NCBI RefSeq assembly: GCF_009712605.1 | Contig: NZ_WASO01000001.1 | Coordinates: forward strand, 62,001-126,000 | Reading direction: 5' to 3' | Length of the DNA: 64,000 nucleotides | DNA from: Paludibacter sp. | GTDB taxonomy: Bacteria; Bacteroidota; Bacteroidia; Bacteroidales; Paludibacteraceae | Part shown: positions 53,728 to 62,497 of the stretch, piece by piece | Numbering within the stretch: the stretch's first letter is position 1 | Layout of the letters: every line of letters begins with the position of its first letter | Translations under genes and position numbers: made by a program | Notes under the pieces: model-generated | What the model was told of the DNA's origin: nothing | The model's input: the letters and a program-made list of their open reading frames with translations, nothing else | The model's database searches: none

Positions 53728-55113
53728 ATGAAAAAGATACTTATATCTCTGACAGCTTTTTTGACGTTGTTTAGCTTGCCGGTACTGGCACAAGGAGCTG
53801 CTGCAGTTCCTGCCCCGAAAGTAGATTCGGGAGATACAGCATGGATGATTGTTGCAACCGCATTGGTATTACTTATGACCATTCCGGGTTTGGCTCTTTT
53901 CTATGGAGGTTTGGTTCGTCGTAAAAATATTTTGAGCGTTTTGATGCAGTGTTTCATTATTACCGCTGTAATCAGTATAGAATGGGTGATGGTTGGATAC
54001 AGTTGGGCCTTCGGTAGTTCAAAAGGTGCTCTGGCTCCTTTTATCGGAGGTTTCGACTGGTCATTCCTTCATGGAATTAAACCGAGCGATCTGAGCCCGT
54101 ACTTTATTTCACACTCTCAGCCTACAGGCCATATTGTAAACGGAGCTCCTGAAATGACAGGAACAATTCCTCACCTTGTGTTCATCATGTTCCAGTGTAT
54201 GTTTGCCGTTATTACTCCGGCTCTTATCATTGGTGCTTTTGCTGAACGTATCAAATTCAAAGGATTCCTTGTTTTTACAGTTCTGTGGGCATTGTTTGTG
54301 TACAACCCTGTAGCTCACTGGGTATGGTCTGCTGACGGTTGGTTGTTCAAACTGGGAGCATTAGACTTTGCCGGTGGTACTGTAGTGCATATCAATGCCG
54401 GTATTGCGGCTTTAGTTACCGCTTTGATGCTTGGCAAACGTCGTGATTATCAGGGTCATGCTCTGCCTCCTCACAATATTCCTTTTGTAGCAATTGGAGC
54501 CGCTCTGCTTTGGTTCGGATGGTTTGGGTTCAATGCAGGTAGCGGTTTGGCTGCCGACGGTTTGGCCGGTAGCGCATTTCTGGTAACTAACCTTGCAACT
54601 GCAACTGCTGCTTTTGTGTGGGCGATTTTGGATTGGTTTGTTGGAAAAAAACCGACAGTGGTTGGTATCTGCACAGGAGCTGTTGGAGGTTTGGTTGCCA
54701 TTACGCCGGCTGCCGGTTTTGTTGATGTAACAGGCGCTTTTGCAATTGGTATTGCCGTTGCGTTGGTTTGCTACTTCATGGTGGCTTACGTAAAACCGAA
54801 ACTGGGTTACGATGATGCTTTGGATGCATTCGGTGTTCACGGTATCGGTGGTATTCTGGGTGCTTTGATGACAGGTTTGTTTGCAACTCCTTTCATTCAG
54901 TCTGCTTACAGTGGAGCATTCTATGGTAATGCTCACCAGTTCATTATTCAGTTGGTTGCTGTTGGTTCAACTATCGCTTACACAGCTATCGGAACATTTA
55001 TTCTGTTCAAGATTGTACAGGTAACAATTGGTGTTCGTGCAACCGAAAAAGAAGAGGCTGTAGGTTTGGATGAAACACAACATGCCGAAACCGGATATAC
55101 ATATTTCGATTGA
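53728..55113 (+). CDS. amt: Ammonium transporter
   Basis: A 461-residue Amt/Rh protein with a cleavable N-terminal signal (ending near VLAQ), eleven membrane segments, and the pore twin histidines in VVHINAGIAALV and DAFGVHGIGGILG. Other family segments are DTAWMIVATALVLLMTIPGLALFYGGLVR and LLWFGWFGFNAGSGLA. It forms trimers in the inner membrane and conducts ammonium/ammonia. The short cytoplasmic C-terminus is the site usually blocked by PII, encoded just upstream. A terminator hairpin follows. Confidence 0.96.
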   Translation: MKKILISLTAFLTLFSLPVLAQGAAAVPAPKVDSGDTAWMIVATALVLLMTIPGLALFYGGLVRRKNILSVLMQCFIITAVISIEWVMVGYSWAFGSSKGALAPFIGGFDWSFLHGIKPSDLSPYFISHSQPTGHIVNGAPEMTGTIPHLVFIMFQCMFAVITPALIIGAFAERIKFKGFLVFTVLWALFVYNPVAHWVWSADGWLFKLGALDFAGGTVVHINAGIAALVTALMLGKRRDYQGHALPPHNIPFVAIGAALLWFGWFGFNAGSGLAADGLAGSAFLVTNLATATAAFVWAILDWFVGKKPTVVGICTGAVGGLVAITPAAGFVDVTGAFAIGIAVALVCYFMVAYVKPKLGYDDALDAFGVHGIGGILGALMTGLFATPFIQSAYSGAFYGNAHQFIIQLVAVGSTIAYTAIGTFILFKIVQVTIGVRATEKEEAVGLDETQHAETGYTYFD

Positions 55114-55167
55114 TAATAACTGCTTTCTAAAACTTTCCGCCGGCAGAGCGTCGGAGGGAAGTCTTTC

Positions 55168-55203
55168 AAGGGCATCTCATGAAAGTGAGATGCCCTTTGT
55201 TTT
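55168..55203 (+). terminator. Terminator after amt
   Basis: AAGGGCATCTCA and TGAGATGCCCTT form a perfect stem with a 6-base loop, followed by TGTTTTC. A second smaller hairpin lies just upstream (55131-55162). Confidence 0.85.
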
Positions 55204-55339
55204 CTGGCTATCACTAAATTGCTTTTCTTTTTCTGCATACAAATTGCATATCTAAAACCAAACCCTGATTGTATAGCCCAATTTAGCAAAAATGAGATTA
55301 TTTTGTAATGTGGAGATGACAAATTCGGAAAAAAGGTAC

Positions 55340-55347
55340 TATCTTTG
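55340..55347 (+). promoter_or_regulatory. -7 element of the AAA ATPase gene
   Basis: TATCTTTG. The in-frame TTG at 55345-55347 is part of this box, so it cannot be the translation start; this argues for the GTG at 55366. Confidence 0.65.
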
Positions 55348-55365
55348 TCGTTCAAAATTTTTGAT

Positions 55366-56547
55366 GTGGAAGCGCTATTCAGAACACATAAGTATCTGGT
55401 TGAACATGTTGAATCGCCCGTGCAACGTCAGTTGATGGACGAGATTGACTGGAATCATCGTTTGATAGGCATTAAGGGCAGTCGGGGAGTGGGCAAAACC
55501 ACTTTTTTGCTTGAATATGCCAAGCAGCGTTTTGGTGCTGACGATCGTTCCTGCTTGTATATCAATCTCAACAATTTCTATTTCACCACCTGCTCCTTAT
55601 ACGATTTTGCCGATGAATTTTGCAAGGTCGGAGGACGTACGCTTTTGATCGATCAGGTATTCAAATTGCCCAACTGGTCAGAAGATTTGCGTGAGTGTTA
55701 CGACAAGATACCGGATCTGAATATTGTCTTCTCGGGTTCGTCGGTAATGCGACTGAAAGAAGAAAATCCTTTGTTGCGCGATTGCGTGAAATCGTACAAC
55801 CTGAGAGGATTCTCGTTTCGCGAGTATCTTAACCTGATGGCAGATACGCACTTTAAGTCGTACACACTTGACGAAATTCTGAAGAATCATGTCGAAATAG
55901 CATCTGAAATCGTTTCGAAAGTAAAGCCATTGGCCTATTTTCAAAATTATCTGCATCACGGTTTTGCTCCGTTTTTCCTTGAAAAAAGAAATTTTTCGGA
56001 AAACCTGCTGAAGACGATGAACATGATGCTGGAGGTAGATGTTTTGTTTATCAAACAGATAGAACTCAAATATCTGCCCAAAATTCGTAAGTTGCTTTAT
56101 CTGATAGCCAGTACGGCTCCCAGTGTGCCCAATGTGAGCCAGCTCAGTACTGAAATAAATATATCGCGTGCTACGGTAATGAATTATATCAAATACCTGA
56201 GCGATGCCCGTTTGTTTAACCTGTTGTATGCCGAGGGGGATGAATTTCCGAAGAAACCGGCAATGGTTTATATGCAGAATACGAATCTGATGCACGCCAT
56301 TACACCGGGAAATGTAGACTTGCAGGCACAGCGCGAAACGTTCTTTTATAATGTGTTGTACAAAGATCATAAGTTGAACAAAGGCAATCGCGACGCCCAG
56401 TTTCTGGTCGATCACTCCCTTCAGTTTGTTATTGCCGACAGCGATAGCAGAATGAAATTCAAGCCTGATTACTACTATGCGATCGATAAGATTGAGGTAG
56501 GTTCTAAGAAGGTGGTGCCTTTGTGGCTGTTCGGATTTTTGTACTGA
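55366..56547 (+). CDS. AAA-type ATPase (DUF4143-like architecture)
   Basis: A 393-residue ATPase with Walker A GSRGVGKTT near residue 43, a Walker B-like hydrophobic segment ending in LLIDQV and the sensor-like NIVFSGSSVMRL. The C-terminal part has a winged-helix type segment (LSTEINISRATVMNYIKYLSDA) and ends in the region that in relatives is DUF4143. The GTG at 55366 is chosen because the promoter box covers earlier starts and homologues begin with LFRTHKYLV. Function of these ATPases is not established. A long mRNA leader is absent. Confidence 0.85.
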   Translation: MEALFRTHKYLVEHVESPVQRQLMDEIDWNHRLIGIKGSRGVGKTTFLLEYAKQRFGADDRSCLYINLNNFYFTTCSLYDFADEFCKVGGRTLLIDQVFKLPNWSEDLRECYDKIPDLNIVFSGSSVMRLKEENPLLRDCVKSYNLRGFSFREYLNLMADTHFKSYTLDEILKNHVEIASEIVSKVKPLAYFQNYLHHGFAPFFLEKRNFSENLLKTMNMMLEVDVLFIKQIELKYLPKIRKLLYLIASTAPSVPNVSQLSTEINISRATVMNYIKYLSDARLFNLLYAEGDEFPKKPAMVYMQNTNLMHAITPGNVDLQAQRETFFYNVLYKDHKLNKGNRDAQFLVDHSLQFVIADSDSRMKFKPDYYYAIDKIEVGSKKVVPLWLFGFLY

Positions 56548-56678
56548 TCACTTTATCCTTTTGCGGATGGAGTGATTTGTTCGTTTTGTAACAAAAGCGA
56601 AGTTGTTGACCTTAGAACGATACCTGACCATATTTTTATTTTAACTCAATCACATTCATATCTAATTAATTCACAATT

Positions 56679-59600
56679 ATGGCAAAAGACAAGAAATTTT
56701 TGACTTGTGACGGTAATCAGGCCGCTGCCCACATCGCGTATATGTTTAGCGAAGTGGCTGCCATTTACCCGATTACGCCATCGTCAACAATGGCCGAATA
56801 TGTTGACGAATGGTCTGCCGCCGGCAGAAAAAACATTTTCGGTGAAACCGTATTAGTAGAAGAAATGCAATCGGAAGCAGGAGCTGCCGGTGCTGTTCAC
56901 GGTTCGTTGCAAGCCGGTGCGCTTACAACCACCTTTACTGCATCACAGGGTCTTCTGTTGATGATTCCAAATATGTACAAAATTGCCGGAGAGTTGTTGC
57001 CTTCGGTATTCCACGTTTCTGCACGTGCTTTGGCTTCTCACGCTTTGAGCATTTTTGGCGACCACCAGGATGTGATGGCTTGTCGTCAGACAGGATTTGC
57101 CATGTTGTGTGAAGGTTCGGTACAGGAAGTGATGGATTTGGCCGGTGTTGCTCACCTTGCAACTTTGAAATCACGCGTTCCTTTTATGAATTTCTTCGAC
57201 GGTTTCCGTACTTCTCACGAAATTCAGAAAATCGAAGCTTTGGCTAACGAAGATCTCGCTCCGCTGATCGACCAGAAAGCTTTGGCTGACTTCCGCACCC
57301 GTGCGTTGAACCCCAGCTCACCCGTTGCCCGTGGTATGGCCGAAAACCCTGACCACTTCTTCCAACACCGCGAAGCATCTAACAGCTTCTATGAAACAGT
57401 TCCTGCTATCGTAGAAGAATACATGAACGAAATCTACAAAATCACAGGCCGCAAATACGGTTTGTTCGATTACTACGGAGCTCCCGATGCAGATCGCGTT
57501 ATCATCGCTATGGGTTCTGCTACAGAAGCTATCCGCGAAACCATCGACCACCTGACAGCTAAAGGCGAAAAAGTAGGTATGGTAGCAGTTCACCTCTACC
57601 GTCCGTTCTCTGCTAAACATTTCCTTGCTGCAGTTCCTAAAACAGCTAAACGTGTTGCTGTTCTCGATCGCACAAAAGAACCGGGTGCAAACGGCGAACC
57701 TTTGTACCTCGACGTAAAAGATTGTTTCTACGGCGATGCAAACGCTCCTGTTGTTGTAGGCGGTCGCTACGGTTTAGGTTCAAAAGATACAACTCCTGCT
57801 CAAATTTTGGCTGTTTATGACAACCTCGCTTTGCCGGAACCTAAGAACCACTTCACTATCGGTATCGTTGATGATGTTACCTTCACTTCTCTTCCTCAGG
57901 AAGAAGAAATTGCAGTGGGTGGCGCAAGCTTGTACGAAGCTAAATTCTACGGTTTGGGTGCTGACGGTACTGTAGGTGCAAACAAAAACTCAATCAAAAT
58001 TATCGGTGACAACACCAACAAATATTGCCAGGCGTATTTTGCTTACGACTCTAAGAAATCGGGTGGTTTTACCTGTTCTCACCTTCGTTTCGGTGATGAG
58101 CCTATCCGTTCTACTTACCTCGTAAATACGCCTAACTTTGTTGCTTGCCACGTTCAGGCTTACCTGAATTTGTACGACGTAACACGTGGTTTACGTAAAA
58201 ACGGTACTTTCCTGTTGAACACTATCTGGAACGGAGAAGAACTGGCTAAGAATCTGCCTGCAAAAGTGAAGAAATACTTCGCTAAAAACAATATCTCGGT
58301 TTACTACATCAACGCTACCGAAATTGCTCAGCAAATCGGTTTGGGTAACCGTACCAACACCATCCTTCAGTCTGCATTCTTCCGTATCACAGGCGTAATT
58401 CCTGCTGAACTGGCAGTAGAACAGATGAAGAAATTTATCGTTAAGTCTTACGGTAAAAAAGGTGAAGACGTTGTAAACAAAAACTACGCTGCGGTTGACC
58501 GTGGTGGTGAATACAAACAACTGACTGTTGATCCTGCATGGGCTAATCTTGCTGATGACGCTGCTGCAACAAACAACGATCCTGCTTTCATCAACGAAGT
58601 GGTTCGTCCTATCAACGCTCAGGATGGTGACTTGTTGCCTGTTTCTGCTTTCAAAGGCATCGAAGACGGTACATGGCATCAGGGAACATCTAAATACGAA
58701 AAACGTGGTGTTGCAGCTTTCGTTCCTGAATGGAATCCTGAAAACTGTATCCAGTGTAACAAATGTGCTTACGTTTGTCCTCACGCTTCTATCCGTCCGT
58801 TCGTATTGGATGCCGAAGAACAAAAAGGCGCTAACTTCGCTTCTTTGAAAGCTGTAGGTAAATCTTTCGAAGGCATGACTTTCCGTATCCAGGTTGACGT
58901 TCTCGACTGTATGGATTGCGGTAACTGTGTTGACGTTTGTCCGGGCAATCCTAAGAAGGGTGGTAAAGCTCTTACAATGAAACACCTCGAAAGCCAGATG
59001 GGCGAAGTTGCTAACTGGGATTACCTGGTTAACAACGTGAAGAGCAAACAAGACCTCGTTGACGTGAAGGCTAACGTGAAGAACTCTCAGTTCGCAACTC
59101 CGTTGTTTGAGTTCTCCGGCGCTTGTTCAGGTTGTGGTGAAACTCCGTATGTAAAACTGCTTACTCAGTTGTATGGCGATCGCGAAATGGTTGCTAATGC
59201 TACAGGATGTTCTTCTATCTACTCTGGTTCTGTTCCTTCAACCCCTTACACAACCAACGACAAAGGTCAGGGTCCTGCATGGGCTAACTCCCTGTTCGAA
59301 GATTTCTGCGAATTCGGTTTGGGTATGGAACTGGCTAACCTGAAAATGCGTGAACGTCTTACTGACTTGTTCAGCGCAGCAATTGCTTCGGAAGATACTC
59401 CTGCTGAAACAAAAGCATTGTTCCAGGAATGGATCGACAACAAACTGGATGCTGAAAAGACCAAAGTATTGGCCGAAAAGATCATTCCGGTTGTTGAAGC
59501 CGCTAAAGACAAATGCGATACCTGCGAACAAATCTTTGAATTGAGAAACTTCCTCGTAAAACGCAGCCAGTGGATCATTGGTGGTGACGGTGCTTCTTAC

Positions 59601-60215
59601 GATATCGGTTACGGCGGTCTCGACCATGTAATCTCTACCGGTAAAGATGTAAACATCCTCGTTTTGGATACCGAAGTTTACTCAAATACAGGTGGTCAGT
59701 CTTCTAAAGCTACTCCTGTGGGTGCTATCGCTAAATTTGCTGCATCGGGTAAACGTGTACGCAAAAAAGACCTCGGTTTGATGGCAACTACTTACGGTTA
59801 CGTTTATGTAGCTCAGATTGCAATGGGTGCTGATCAGGCTCAGACAATGAAAGCTATCCGCGAAGCAGAAGCTTATCCCGGACCATCACTCATCATCGCT
59901 TATTCTCCCTGTATCAACCACGGTTTGAAAGCCGGTATGGGTAAGAGCCAGGCTGAATCGGAAAGAGCTGTAGAGTGTGGTTACTGGCACTTGTGGCGTT
60001 ACAATCCTCAGTTGGAAGAAGAAGGAAAGAATCCGTTCCTTCTCGACTCTAAAGAGCCGCAATGGGAGAAATTCCAGGACTTCCTCAAGGGTGAAGTACG
60101 TTACGCTTCGCTGATGAAGCAGTACCCTGCCGAAGCAGCCGAATTGTTCCAGGCAGCCGAAGACAACGCTAAATGGCGTTACAAAGGCTACAAACGCATG
60201 GCTTCTGCCGAATAA
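56679..60215 (+). CDS. nifJ: Pyruvate:ferredoxin (flavodoxin) oxidoreductase
   Basis: An 1178-residue single-chain enzyme that converts pyruvate and CoA to acetyl-CoA, CO2 and reduced ferredoxin in anaerobes. Domains in order: pyrimidine-binding domain I (VAAIYPITPSSTMAEYVDEW near residue 27), domain II, the ferredoxin-type domain with CIQCNKCAYVCPH (about 690) and CMDCGNCVDVCPGNP (about 747), the CSGCGETPY cluster region (about 818), and the thiamine-diphosphate site GDGASYDIGYGGLDHV near residue 968. Codon use is extremely biased, as for a very abundant protein. It is monocistronic with a strong terminator. Confidence 0.96.
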   Translation: MAKDKKFLTCDGNQAAAHIAYMFSEVAAIYPITPSSTMAEYVDEWSAAGRKNIFGETVLVEEMQSEAGAAGAVHGSLQAGALTTTFTASQGLLLMIPNMYKIAGELLPSVFHVSARALASHALSIFGDHQDVMACRQTGFAMLCEGSVQEVMDLAGVAHLATLKSRVPFMNFFDGFRTSHEIQKIEALANEDLAPLIDQKALADFRTRALNPSSPVARGMAENPDHFFQHREASNSFYETVPAIVEEYMNEIYKITGRKYGLFDYYGAPDADRVIIAMGSATEAIRETIDHLTAKGEKVGMVAVHLYRPFSAKHFLAAVPKTAKRVAVLDRTKEPGANGEPLYLDVKDCFYGDANAPVVVGGRYGLGSKDTTPAQILAVYDNLALPEPKNHFTIGIVDDVTFTSLPQEEEIAVGGASLYEAKFYGLGADGTVGANKNSIKIIGDNTNKYCQAYFAYDSKKSGGFTCSHLRFGDEPIRSTYLVNTPNFVACHVQAYLNLYDVTRGLRKNGTFLLNTIWNGEELAKNLPAKVKKYFAKNNISVYYINATEIAQQIGLGNRTNTILQSAFFRITGVIPAELAVEQMKKFIVKSYGKKGEDVVNKNYAAVDRGGEYKQLTVDPAWANLADDAAATNNDPAFINEVVRPINAQDGDLLPVSAFKGIEDGTWHQGTSKYEKRGVAAFVPEWNPENCIQCNKCAYVCPHASIRPFVLDAEEQKGANFASLKAVGKSFEGMTFRIQVDVLDCMDCGNCVDVCPGNPKKGGKALTMKHLESQMGEVANWDYLVNNVKSKQDLVDVKANVKNSQFATPLFEFSGACSGCGETPYVKLLTQLYGDREMVANATGCSSIYSGSVPSTPYTTNDKGQGPAWANSLFEDFCEFGLGMELANLKMRERLTDLFSAAIASEDTPAETKALFQEWIDNKLDAEKTKVLAEKIIPVVEAAKDKCDTCEQIFELRNFLVKRSQWIIGGDGASYDIGYGGLDHVISTGKDVNILVLDTEVYSNTGGQSSKATPVGAIAKFAASGKRVRKKDLGLMATTYGYVYVAQIAMGADQAQTMKAIREAEAYPGPSLIIAYSPCINHGLKAGMGKSQAESERAVECGYWHLWRYNPQLEEEGKNPFLLDSKEPQWEKFQDFLKGEVRYASLMKQYPAEAAELFQAAEDNAKWRYKGYKRMASAE

Positions 60216-60247
60216 GATCCTTTGATTCCTGAAAAGGAACGATAATA

Positions 60248-60292
60248 AAAGCCGGTCGTCACTATTGAGTGACGACCGGCTTTGTTTTTACT
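60248..60292 (+). terminator. Terminator after nifJ
   Basis: A perfect 16-pair stem (AAAGCCGGTCGTCACT with its complement) and a 4-base loop, followed by TTTGTTTTTA. Confidence 0.93.
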
Positions 60293-60590
60293 CGCGATGA
60301 AAAAACAGGAGTCCGTGTCAGACAAAAATAATATTAACTAAAAAGCAGTCTCTTTGAAAACAAATTTGTAGATTTGAAACGAAAATAGTCAACCTGTATT
60401 TCGATAATCAGCATCGAAAATGCCATAAAAATAGTGATTGTCTAAACCGAGGCGTTCATACATCAAATGAACAGAAATATACGCCCATATTACGACAAAG
60501 GGATTTGACCAGATAAAAAATACGTTGGATAAATTAGATATTTAATCGCTACTGAAAATGAAAAACGATCTGAAGCCACCCGATAATTTT
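60293..60590. other. AT-rich intergenic stretch upstream of the accessory patch
   Basis: About 300 bases with no supported gene and no hairpin or promoter I would defend. The base composition is AT-rich, as in the two following genes, unlike the flanking nifJ. Confidence 0.4.
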
Positions 60591-60592
60591 AT

Positions 60593-60721
60593 AAGTTGTG
60601 TATGCGAACAAACCCTTTTTATTACCTTGTTGGATTAAAGGTTTTATTTCAGTAATTTAAACAATAACATAACAACAACTATAGCCGATATATGCGAACG
60701 GGTTGTTCGTATACACAACTT
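60593..60721. repeat. Inverted repeat pair with AAGTTGTGTATnCGAACAA arms
   Basis: The arm at 60593-60615 and the arm at 60700-60721 are complementary with about two differences over 22 bases, 84 bases apart. Shorter ATGCGAAC units are scattered inside and just beyond, in both orientations. Confidence 0.65.
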
Positions 60722-60748
60722 GAGTGTTCGCATATGTTGATGTTAGCG
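60660..60748 (+). repeat. attC-like palindromic site upstream of the DMP19 gene (candidate)
   Basis: ATATGCGAAC (60690-60699) pairs with GTTCGCATAT (60726-60735); outside this, AACAACAAC-type sequence faces GTTGATGTT, and the site ends with GTTAGCG (60742-60748), 14 bases before the next ATG. A G^TT boundary close to a start codon is how integron cassettes join. The arms are imperfect and the call is by eye. Confidence 0.4.
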
Positions 60749-60762
60749 GTCAGGCTAAAAAA

Positions 60763-61422
60763 ATGAAAACAATGACAAGAACAATAATAACTATGGGATT
60801 AATAGCGACAATTTTAAGCCTGTTCGGGTGCTCCAAAGTGACTAAGAAAACAGAAAATGGACTTTCAACTGAAATGAAGGAACAGCTTGCTAAATCAGTT
60901 GAAGAATTTAAGAACAGACCAATTCATAAAAAATTGACCGAAAAAATAATTGACACAACCTCTGACGACAATTTACTACAAGTTGTTTTTGATAACTTAT
61001 CAGAAAGACTACCAAAGGATTATAAAAAAGAACATGAAACTGTTAACTCGTGGAACAAATCAAGACAAGCAATTTATATGATTTGGTTATTAGAATCTGA
61101 AGTTAATAATGGAGGTTATAATCAGTTTTATTATAATTCAAGTGGACAGTTTTATAAATTTTTGCCTGAAGCATTGAGACTGGTCGGTGCAAAAAAGTTT
61201 GCAGACTTGACTGAAAAAGCAAACATAACATTTGAGAAAGAAAACGAGAAAATAACAAAGCACCAAGACGGAACAATTGAAGGTTTTAGTGAATCATATG
61301 AAGATAATCCATTAAACGACTTTGACACTAAATTTTATGAACTTTATAAGACAGAGAACCTGCTACAGATTCAGGTTGACTACATAAGAAAGCACAAAAC
61401 CGAATTTATAGACAGACAATAA
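60763..61422 (+). CDS. DMP19/DUF4375-family lipoprotein
   Basis: A 219-residue protein. The ATG at 60763 starts a lipoprotein signal (TIITMGLIATILSLFGC, Cys lipidation). The mature part contains a domain of the DUF4375/DMP19 family: NSWNKSRQAIYMIWLLESEVNNGGYNQFYYNSSG (about residues 100-133) and a helical second half. DMP19 of Neisseria is a cytoplasmic DNA-mimic protein; this copy has an export signal, so a DNA-mimic role in the cytoplasm is doubtful. The gene is AT-rich and sits between palindromic sites whose ends are complementary, suggesting acquisition as a cassette. Confidence 0.8.
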   Translation: MKTMTRTIITMGLIATILSLFGCSKVTKKTENGLSTEMKEQLAKSVEEFKNRPIHKKLTEKIIDTTSDDNLLQVVFDNLSERLPKDYKKEHETVNSWNKSRQAIYMIWLLESEVNNGGYNQFYYNSSGQFYKFLPEALRLVGAKKFADLTEKANITFEKENEKITKHQDGTIEGFSESYEDNPLNDFDTKFYELYKTENLLQIQVDYIRKHKTEFIDRQ

Positions 61423-61438
61423 AAAACAAAGCCCGAAC

Positions 61439-61591
61439 CGCTAACACCCGCCTATGGTCATTGGCTGGCTGACGTGCATTCCGGCAGTTGTGCTCCCGCA
61501 TTAGCTTCGCTTATTTTCAATTCACTTTGTCGTTCCACGACAGCGAATACGCCCGCAAACCGCCAAATGCCCATAGCCTCGGTCGTTGTGT
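61439..61591 (+). repeat. attC-like palindromic site between the DMP19 and DUF3795 genes (candidate)
   Basis: The 153-base spacer begins CGCTAAC and ends GTTGTGT. CCTATGGTCATTGGCTGGC (61451-61469) faces GCCAAATGCCCATAGCC (61562-61578), a long imperfect palindrome with bulges. CGCTAAC is the exact complement of GTTAGCG at the upstream boundary (60742-60748), as expected for the two ends of one excised integron cassette. Canonical RYYYAAC/GTTRRRY cores are not perfectly met. Confidence 0.5.
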
Positions 61592-61623
61592 GTAATGCAT
61601 GCAGACACCTTAACTAATAAAAA

Positions 61624-62190
61624 ATGGATGACAAATTAAAGAAACATGAAACTATTGCCGCTTGCGGAATTGACTGTGGACTTTGCCCGAGATTTTATAC
61701 GAAAGGTAATTCTGCTTGCCCTGGTTGTGGCGGATTGAACTTCAAAGAAAAGCATCCTAATTGTGGAGTTTTGACTTGTTGTGTAATAAAAAATGGATTT
61801 GAAACTTGCGCCGAATGTAAGGAATTCCCATGTTCTCGATTTAAAACGGGAAATGCAGGCTGTGACTCTTTTACAACTCACAAGAAAATGAATTCAAACC
61901 TTAATGAAATCAAAACAATCGGAATAGAGCAATTTGTCGAAAAACAGAAAATACGAATTGACATTTTGTGTAACTTATTGACAAATTATGACAACGGACG
62001 TACGAAAAGTTTTTTCTGTCAAACTTGCGCTTTGTTTCCAATAGATAAATTACAAGAAATACACAAAGAATTGATAACTACAGATGCAAATGCTGATTTG
62101 AAAGAAATAAATATAATTGCAAGAAAACTTATAACGAAAACGGCTAACACGATTGGTGTCGACTTGAAATTGAATAAAAAGATAAAATAA
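61624..62190 (+). CDS. DUF3795-domain protein
   Basis: A 188-residue Cys-rich cytoplasmic protein of the DUF3795 type: AACGIDCGLCPRFYTKG near residue 11, then SACPGCGG, CGVLTCCVI, and CAECKEFPCSRF, about fourteen cysteines in C-x-x-C-like pairs that suggest metal (zinc or Fe-S) binding. The C-terminal third is helical with one further Cys pair (FFCQTCALFP). Function is unknown. It starts 32 bases after an attC-like boundary and is AT-rich. Confidence 0.85.
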   Translation: MDDKLKKHETIAACGIDCGLCPRFYTKGNSACPGCGGLNFKEKHPNCGVLTCCVIKNGFETCAECKEFPCSRFKTGNAGCDSFTTHKKMNSNLNEIKTIGIEQFVEKQKIRIDILCNLLTNYDNGRTKSFFCQTCALFPIDKLQEIHKELITTDANADLKEINIIARKLITKTANTIGVDLKLNKKIK

Positions 62191-62440
62191 TAATGCACTA
62201 CCCCGAGGCTGGCGCAGGTTTAGCGATAGCGTAACCTGTGCCCAAGCCAAGCCGTAAACAGAATTATTAGTTTGTTCGACAGCTCCATCGTATTGCATTG
62301 ACATGCTTTGCAAAAGCGCGACAACAACATTTCCGCGCTATCCAAGGGAGTAAATATATTTTCCCGATTTTTTCACATCCCCCTATCTTAACCCTGAAAA
62401 TGCAGGTAAGCTCCCAGCTCTTCTCGGGCTTACACAAGTT
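62191..62440. other. Intergenic stretch between the DUF3795 gene and the murF promoter
   Basis: About 250 bases without a gene. It contains the hairpin described at 62207-62248 and a weaker GTAAGC/GCTTAC pair at about 62406-62433. No core site complementary to GTTGTGT was found here, so the second cassette-like unit lacks a recognisable right end. Confidence 0.45.
62207..62248. repeat. Hairpin repeat downstream of the DUF3795 gene
   Basis: GGCTGGCGCAGGTT and AACCTGTGCCCAAGCC pair with a few mismatches around TAGCGATAGCGT. I recall similar GC-rich hairpins with this loop between genes of other Bacteroidetes. Confidence 0.6.
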
Positions 62441-62447
62441 ATTCAGA

Positions 62448-62477
62448 TTGCTGCCTAAACAAAAATCCGTACCTTTG
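62448..62477 (+). promoter_or_regulatory. Promoter of murF
   Basis: TACCTTTG (62470-62477) with TTG (62448-62450) 19 bases upstream; 20 bases before the ATG. Confidence 0.75.
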
Positions 62478-62497
62478 CATTGTTAAAAAAATCGGAC

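Noticed and set aside
55345-55365. TTG start for the AAA ATPase
   Set aside because: The TTG is part of the -7 promoter box and would lie upstream of the transcript.
58191-59051. Open frame of 286 codons on the minus strand within nifJ
   Set aside because: Antisense to a highly codon-biased gene, which suppresses stops on the other strand; no known domain.
62191-62497. Second attC-like right end after the DUF3795 gene
   Set aside because: The hairpin at 62207-62248 is clear but no ACACAAC-type core matching GTTGTGT was found, so I describe it only as a hairpin repeat.
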